From Alentia gelatinosa (lineage: Eukaryota > Annelida > Polychaeta > Phyllodocida > Polynoidae): DNA of 64,000 nucleotides. Of this stretch, positions 57,361-64,000 are shown piece by piece. The position numbers were made by a program, and so were the translations under genes. Each line of letters opens with the position of its first letter. The first letter of the stretch is position 1. Below the pieces are notes generated by a model, which was not told the DNA's origin, ran no database searches, and was given only the letters and a program-made list of their open reading frames with translations. The stretch covers positions 47,347,950 through 47,411,949 of the forward strand of contig OX465579.1 of assembly GCA_950022655.1 (NCBI GenBank), given 5' to 3'.

Positions 57361-58389
57361 CACTGCGCGAAACTAACCACTTTATATATGTATACGCCCG
57401 GCGCATATAGGTATGATTTTGCGTATACAAGGTCATCCTATTCCCCATGTGTATCTGTAGGCGCCTGATTCATATATACGCCTGAATCTGTTGTATTTAC
57501 ACCACTATCCAATAGTTCCAGCCTCTGCCACTTGGGGACACCACTGGTAGCATATTTCATTTTCCATTAGTCATTAAGTCCTTGGTATATGGAAAATCAA
57601 ATGTTATATTATCAATTTTGATTGAAAAATTGTTCTAAAACCCATTATTATCTTTTTATTAAATACATATATTAAACACTGCATTCTTTGGGTTTTTTAA
57701 ACGTTTTTTAATAGATTTTATTTTCAAACACCGCTCTTCTGTAGGGTTCTCCATGTAAGCCTTTATAAGGCTTTGAGAGGTTAAGATCACAGACAATGGT
57801 TTAAGTGAGTGAGTGAGTGAAGAATCGCCCTGGTGCTGCCCACGCCGCCAGACTCATACCCGTACACATATATGGCCTGTGTATATATATCAGTTGCATT
57901 CACAGGTGTATACAGAGAGGTGTTCAGGGTTGGTTGAGTGAGCGTAGGGAGTCGGGTTATGGGCCCTAACATCTATGACACCCCCACCTAACGCCCACCA
58001 CAACTTCAAGGGGGACGGGTGGGACTAGGACTTCTGTTGGTGCAACCTCTACCAACACCCACGAGTGCGGCAGCGGGCTGTGAGGGAGGGAGAGCACCCG
58101 CCGACCCATGGGGGAGGCGGGGGGAACAGGGCTTCACCTTTTTTATTTTCTATCGGTACACATATACGCCTGGCGTATATATATTGCGCAGAGCATATTT
58201 CCTCTTGTATACGCTTGGTGTGAAATACAGCCAAAACGCGTCCGCATTTAAAAGGAAACAGTCTTGAATACGCCTCATACGCTGGCGTGAAATATGGGCA
58301 TATATATATGAAAACAAGTTGATTTACAGCCGATACATGCACTGCCGCCATGGCGTATATAGGAATAAACTGATTAGTTTCGTGCAGTG
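57361..58389. mobile_element. Non-autonomous CACTA/EnSpm-like element, complete copy (1029 bp)
   Basis: The termini CACTGCGCGAAACTAACCA and TGATTAGTTTCGTGCAGTG are inverted with two mismatches and flanked by the trinucleotide CGT on both sides (57358-57360 and 58390-58392). Inside are subterminal TATACGCC(C/T)GGCG(C/T)ATAT palindromes near both ends (57390-57406, 58154-58171 and others), which may be transposase-binding repeats. It aligns reverse-complemented to the split copy at 28856-32555. No ORF of note is present. Confidence 0.87.
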
Positions 58390-58392
58390 CGT

Positions 58393-61300
58393 AATATTAC
58401 CCTACCTTTTCCTCCAGCGCAACCAAGCAATGACCAATTTAACAGAACATGCAAAGGGCAAAAGGACGTCACATAGCATGAACTACCTGAATTCGATGGC
58501 ACGTTCAACCCAAGTCATCAAAGAAGGATTTCATTAAAAAGAAACAACTATTCAACATCCCCGTTCCTGAAACTGTACATGTACCATGTGGGTACACGGA
58601 CATGGACGATATCCTTTACTTGGAAATCGCATATATATGACTGCCGTAGAAATACATAGACACCACTAAACCTCAAAACGTCACTATCTAAGGCAACCAC
58701 CAATTTGAATATCCACGCCAGGCTGGTGCCAGGAGTGTTACAAATAAGGTGGACAAGTATCTAAAATAAACGAATTTCACATGACAGCTGCCCCGCTCCC
58801 ATGACAGCCTGTCCTACCGCTCATAGGACACTCTTGACCCACATCGCCCACGGTGCTGAACCCTCCCTCCCTACGCCCAGGAGAAGCCCCATCGGTGCCG
58901 GTACCTCATCATATTAGTGGTCACCTCAACTGGTGACATCTATACCCTACGGTCTATAAATGGTGGTAAGTACTTTACACGTGGCCTAGTGTTTATAAAC
59001 TGTCATCACATATCAAAATACCATTCAATCAAATATGTAAATAGCACTGGGACCCACGCCAACATGTCTACATATCATACACGCAATAATACTACTACAG
59101 ACTTTGCTGCTCTATTATTCTCTAACAATTCTGTACCGTACTCTACCCTTTCATTAACACTTTCATCCTTCACTGTACTCTACCTAATTGAGAATCCTAA
59201 AACCGCATTTCTTAATCTTATTTTATGTATCACTAAAAGTGACTCCTGAGCGGGGGGCTAATTCACATCAACTAATATGGACGAGGAAGCAATACCAACA
59301 TCTGTGTTATTTGAGTATCAACATCTATTGATTAAGTAGCATACGATTTATGACCAGTCTGGTCGTGCATTGAATGTTAGTTGGCGCAGTGCCAGACCCA
59401 CAGCGAATCCCCCAAAACACCCGTTTAAACACTATATTTGTACGTTTCTGCACGAAAAGAGGGGAATTTGAAGTCAACGGTTACTGCATTGTCCATGCCT
59501 TCACGTGGCAAATAAGTGTATACACGCGCAAGCCTACAGCGTTATAGCAAAGAATGAACTACGTAGCATGAACATATGGAAGAGCATTCAGTGGACATTA
59601 CCGCTCTTAATTAAAGACGTGTGACTGCACTATACTAAGCACCAGATACTCCTGATGTGTGACACCAATACATATGATATAATAGAGCAGTGTTTATGTG
59701 AGAGAGGAGCGTGGGGAGTATAAACTGGAGGCTTTAAACAGGACTGTCGACCGTCCACGAGACGGATTAGAATTTCCAATGTGGACTGACCCAGAGGTGG
59801 AGCTGTGTGTCACCGCTCTCTATCAGCACTTATCCGACCTTATCTGCCCAGCGGGTAATCCTCATGTGGTTTATCTGAAGACTAATCCTCTCTGACACTC
59901 AAATGCACACAAAGTTGTCACCTCTATTCCGGGATTCTGTGTCTTTGAAATATAGCTATATAATGTGTATGATAAAAGTGCTTACAGTGTAAAGTACAAG
60001 GGGATAGATCTGCAAGCTCAGGTTTCTATTCGTAATTGCAAAAGTCATAAAAAGGGTATTAAATTTCAATTAGGTTATATGTTTATATTGGACCCTGTGC
60101 TTCAATTCAGATATAGTCTAAAACGGAGTGTTTTTACCCTCGAGACATGTGGAATTGCAACTTTTGACGCACAGGTATTTCGTTACCGGTATTGCAGGGA
60201 TGAGTTGTTATATGTATGCAGCAATACATAGCATAAAAACAGACACCGCCAGGCATATAAGAGTGAACACTAACATGCTGAATAGCTTATCAGAACATGT
60301 ATGAAGTGACAATACAGCCTCGAACAATGATTCCTGAATCAAGCATTGTTGTTTACCCCAATGAAAATTATTGACTTATTCAGGCTTATAAAATGATTAT
60401 ATTGCTTGAAAGTGAATTGAATGTATACAGCAATTACATATTTCCCTCAAAAGAGACAAGGGTCATTGCTGCCTTATTCTAAAGTAATAGCATACAGATA
60501 CGGGGTCTGACCCAATGGAACTAGTCTATTCATCCGTTTCCCTCTACATTTTCTACCTGGTCTCTTTGCCTTCTCAAGTACAGAGTATAATAGGACACTC
60601 TCCTCTGCTACATAAATAGGCAGGACATAAAGGACTGACGTTGATTTAGTTTCTTGTTAATGGTCTTTAAACATATATTCCTTACCATAAAGGTCCAACA
60701 CATCTGGCCACTATGCACGCCTGTCTTAGCAGTGTAATAAAACCAGTGATAATCCCCAAACGTGCTATTGCCTTATATCAATAATTAACACAAATTGATT
60801 ATTCACTCTCAACCTAGCCTGAATATATGACTGTGGGACCGCTAAAAAAAGAATTTTCCATGTATGTAAACACATACAGGAAAATATTTTTGAGCAATCT
60901 AACCTGAATATGCTCTGCCCTGCCAAAAGGAGATTACTGCTTATAGATCAGGGACATTGATAACATGGATATTTACTGTCTTACACGGACAGGATATGTA
61001 GCATATTATTATACCTCGGTAAAATATAGTCACCATAACGATATTTCTAATTAAATATTTACCGTATACTACCCGCTACAGCTAGACGCCTATTACACCT
61101 GAATAACGTGTATTGTTCCTCTTACGGATCTTGCCGAGTGTGTTTCCATCTGCGCTGTAAGTAATACCATATGGGACTGTCTGCTAAGGTAAAAGCTCCC
61201 TTGAAAACCTCTTTTTAATCTCACTTGTCTATTAGAATCCTTGCTCATCTACTAGAAATTCCCACATTGAGTCCCTTGTCCTCAGGGTACTTCATGTCAA

Positions 61301-61596
61301 ATGGGAAGTCGTTCTAATCTAAAATACTTTGCCTCAAACTAACTTTTCTACACATTCCTCAAGCATAGTAGACAACGATTGAGCTTATCACATTATTTGC
61401 GCAAACGCAGTACAATAACGGAAACTCTGAGCCGTACGACAAAAAGTAGCACACAGGTCTTGAGTCTATTTCAAACTTCGATTAATATTTGTAGATAAGA
61501 GGTTGGACCAATCAAAAGAGAGATGAGAATCGGTTTCGCAACTTCCCCTCTTGCTCCGGCAAAATACATATGATAAAGCAGTTTATTGAAAAAAGC
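58393..61596. other. Intronic spacer, 3.2 kb, with one unexplained open frame
   Basis: Nothing was assigned. A plus-strand frame at 59698-59895 (EFPMWTDPEVELCVTALYQH then LSDLICPAGNPHVVYLKTNP) has protein-like composition but no known motif and no convincing splice acceptor. Confidence 0.4.
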
Positions 61597-61600
61597 TTAA

Positions 61601-61969
61601 CCCTTTCCCTGCAGCACCCAGTACCCCGGTTCAGCATTACACGGCCCAAACGACCCTGCTACGGCAGGCACCCTTTTTTTTAGAAATTGCATTGTCATGT
61701 GATGTGTCATGTAATTTAAGTAATTTATCTTGGTGACTGATCACATCTTGTTGAACCAAATCAAGGTCAATATGGCTCTTATACATTGTCAAAATCTATT
61801 TTAAATCAAACAATTATCTTTTTATCTATTGAATTTTGTATATAAAAGTATCAATGATTCCTCTAAAATGCCTTGAGGCATCTTCCTGTCGTAGCCAGGG
61901 GAATGCCTGGAGGCATCTTCCTGCCGTAGCCAAGGGAATGCCTGGAGGCATCTTCCTGCTGTTAAAGGG
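61601..61969. mobile_element. piggyBac-like non-autonomous element (369 bp)
   Basis: TTAA occurs on both sides (61597-61600 and 61970-61973). The ends read CCCTTTCCCTGCAGCA on the left and, reverse-complemented, CCCTTTAACAGCAGG on the right. TTAA target sites with CCCTTT termini are typical of piggyBac. The right third is a 35-bp tandem repeat. No ORF is present. Confidence 0.75.
61867..61965. repeat. 35-bp tandem repeat, three copies
   Basis: Unit AATGCCTGGAGGCATCTTCC then TGCCGTAGCCAAGGG starts at 61867, 61902 and 61937. Each unit contains a GCCTGGAGGC-type imperfect palindrome. Confidence 0.9.
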
Positions 61970-61973
61970 TTAA

Positions 61974-63293
61974 CGATGTGACATAAATTCACATCCTGGT
62001 TAGGGTTTAATGAACAAGACTTATATAAATCACTTCAATAAGGAAGATATCATTTACATATAGAAGAAAGAAAATCTACCTTCTACTTTCTTCCATTCTC
62101 GGAAAGATGATAAAAGAAAGATATGCCTTAGTACTTGTATCAGATAATACATCACTCACATGTGAACCTGGGATATCAAATGTGAATAAGGGATATTAAT
62201 GAAGACGTGAGAGCCTTGAGTTACAAACAAGAGTTAACCAGAGCAGAGTAAAATCAAACATGTGCTTTACCTTAAAGGAATTCCAGATGGCAAAATAAGG
62301 ATCTGTCAGCGAGATATTTCTCAATTGAGTATGTTTTAGAGTGTTTGTTCTAGTTTGGGACTGAGGAAATAATCGGAAATTCAAAACGCTTATCATTTGG
62401 AACAGAATGGCTATGAATTGATAAACATTCTAATACAGCGAGTTTTGCCGGTGTATATGAAATGTCAGAATTCCGTGATTTGTCGGAAATCTTGCATCCC
62501 TGGTCGAAGGTGATTATAACGTCAAAACGTTGGCTTGGTGACAACAGGAATTCCCTGGGATTTAAAAATACTTAACCCTGCATATATTTTGCCAAGCATA
62601 CTCAGCCACCCTGGTGTATGGCTAGTCGAGAATAGGCCTAGTCAATAACCGGGGAAGTTATGTTGAGACGTTAAGATGGAAATATGACTGATATGAGCTT
62701 TAAAAAAAGCCCAAATCTGCATCTTTCAATGGCCTTTCGGCAGCCTCCGGTCTGCCGGGCTAGTGTCGCGTTCCACGGCCTGTTTACCTGGGACGGGGAT
62801 GGGGAGGCTATGTGGACGATTTAATCCAGATAGATCTGAGGAATCAAAGGAATCTATGCTTCCCGAAACAGAACGGTTTACCTCAACCTTCACATAATTT
62901 GAGATCGCAGTGTGGTATAAGTATGATCGCTAAATAGGAACATGAACTTTCTAATACAAATGACCTCTGCCATTGCCTTCCGCACTTCCGGTATTTCCGA
63001 CTGTATGTGGAGAATTAGAATCTTCAGAGTGTACTGTTATTTACACAGTAGCCGGTGACGTTCATTAAAACCAGTGAAACCTTACTAATCTTTTCAACGA
63101 TGTCTTCTCCTCATTTTTGTACACACAACTTCACACGGACATAATAATGAAAGCGACGTTGAGCTGTGGAAACTGTGCGACACACGAGTATAACTGGTAA
63201 GTAGCCAGACAGTGCGAGACAAAAAGAAATGGTTCAATTATTAATGGGCACGTTCTTCTTGTCTGTCTCGCACGACAGTTCTTTACTACTTAC
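61974..63293. other. Intron between the element and the upstream AOPEP-like exon
   Basis: Nothing was recognised. The exon's GTAAGT donor (minus strand) begins at 63293. Confidence 0.4.
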
Positions 63294-63413
63294 GTCAGCG
63301 TTCTGTGATTGGAGAGTGTAGGTGTCCTTCAGGCGGCGTAGGGCGGGTGCTTGGATAGCGTCTGGCCAGGCGAGCATCTCCTCCAGCAGCAGGACGAGCT
63401 GGTCAGCTTCCAG
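63294..63413 (-). CDS. AOPEP: AOPEP-like aminopeptidase O, third-from-last exon
   Basis: An acceptor gtaccttccag (minus strand) and a GAC|GTAAGT donor enclose 40 codons: LEADQLVLLLEEMLAWPDAI then QAPALRRLKDTYTLQSQNAD. The Leu-rich amphipathic helices suit the armadillo-like C-terminal domain of M1 aminopeptidases. The exon ends on a codon boundary, and NAD-VRHRW at the next join reads naturally. GC content is high against the intron background. The chosen acceptor lies within CTTCCAGCTGGAAG, so the exon could start a few bases away, but the frame would not change. The upstream exons with HExxH and the zinc ligands lie beyond the right edge. Confidence 0.83.
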
Positions 63414-64000
63414 CTGGAAGGTACAGTGATCAATGATCAAGGTGCAGTAATGGCCAAGAGATAGTTAGCGATAAACAACACCCAAATATTGACACCAACA
63501 TACCTAAGGCATTTAGATTTGTTCATAAGATACAACAAACAAAGGAAATACGACTATATGATTATGTATCTCCCATATGAGATTCTAAATGTTCAGTATT
63601 CTAGCTTACGAAAGGTTTCGCATTGATGTGGACCTGGTGTGCCTTTGGTTTGGTTTGGTTCATTTTACGCCCGGTATGGTTAACATTTCTCTTTTCGGAC
63701 ATTATCATGTGTGTGACTATGATGCTATATCTTCGAGACATATGCACACTGAATTGGCGTTGATATATACATATATGTGTGAAGTGTACAGGCTCTCATC
63801 AAATCCATACTTACCCAAAAACCAAAGAGAGTAGGACTTAAGGTAGATAGGTGGAGTTAACCATTGCTAACAAGTCTGAGTCTGGCCTGAGTTATTGGTC
63901 TTTTCCCTGTGAAATATTGATTGTTCAAGAGAAACTGGAAGTGCATTCATTTTACGTCTAATGAACTAGAGCAAACTGACCTCATACACTGTCATGGCGA
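63414..64000. other. Upstream intron of the AOPEP-like gene
   Basis: No element or further exon was seen. The pyrimidine-rich approach to the acceptor is weak. Confidence 0.4.

Noticed and set aside
58019..58351. Frames on both strands inside the complete CACTA-like copy
   Set aside because: They are not preserved in the split copy at 28856-32555, so the element is best read as non-coding.

Overview
The window is animal nuclear DNA: A+T-rich, intron-dominated and crowded with transposable-element relics. The mix of elements (tyrosine-recombinase retrotransposons with split direct repeats, a tRNA-derived SINE, Jockey-like LINE relics, Gypsy, CACTA-like, pogo-like and piggyBac-like non-autonomous elements) suits an aquatic invertebrate, perhaps a lophotrochozoan. 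I cannot name the species.

Only one host gene is visible. Three small, more GC-rich exons on the minus strand (63294-63413, 51404-51490, 4462-4620) have consensus splice sites. All internal joins fall between codons, and the spliced reading runs to a stop codon. The peptide looks like the C-terminal helical domain of an M1-family metallopeptidase, best matching aminopeptidase O (AOPEP). Most of the window is therefore two introns of about 11.8 kb and 46.8 kb, plus 3' flank (1-4461) and part of an upstream intron (63414-64000).

Layout. 1-3052: a LINE 3' end with poly-A tail, then an older relative. 4.9-5.8 kb: a minisatellite between short inverted repeats. 6.8-8.3 kb: a decayed nuclease-like gene. 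8.9-10.1 kb: a palindrome-rich element and a small TA-flanked TIR element that contains a SINE piece. 12.27-20.39 kb: an 8.1 kb TIR element with an uncharacterised multi-exon gene, a 1.7 kb tandem duplication and a 14-bp motif repeated along its length. 23.4-27.1 kb: a minus-strand tyrosine-recombinase retrotransposon in PAT/Ngaro layout. 28.9-32.6 kb: a CACTA-like element split by a 2.7 kb TIR element that carries a second nuclease-like gene and an array of X-box-like palindromes. 35.3-36.4 kb: a TIR element. 38.3-42.4 kb: a second split-repeat retrotransposon whose terminal repeat is interrupted by a 1.6 kb foldback element. 45.3-47.7 kb: a third, old RT-RNase H-recombinase relic. 48.2-54.3 kb: two SINEs, a pogo-like element, Gypsy remains and a third palindromic element. 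57.4-58.4 kb: a complete non-autonomous CACTA-like copy. 61.6-62.0 kb: a piggyBac-like element.

None of the element-borne genes looks intact. Each has stops, frameshifts or deletions. The most promising undescribed items are the 8.1 kb element with its recurring motif, the nuclease-bearing element with its X-box array, and the palindrome family whose arms change in pairs between copies. All calls come from reading the sequence and from remembered family features; no search was run.
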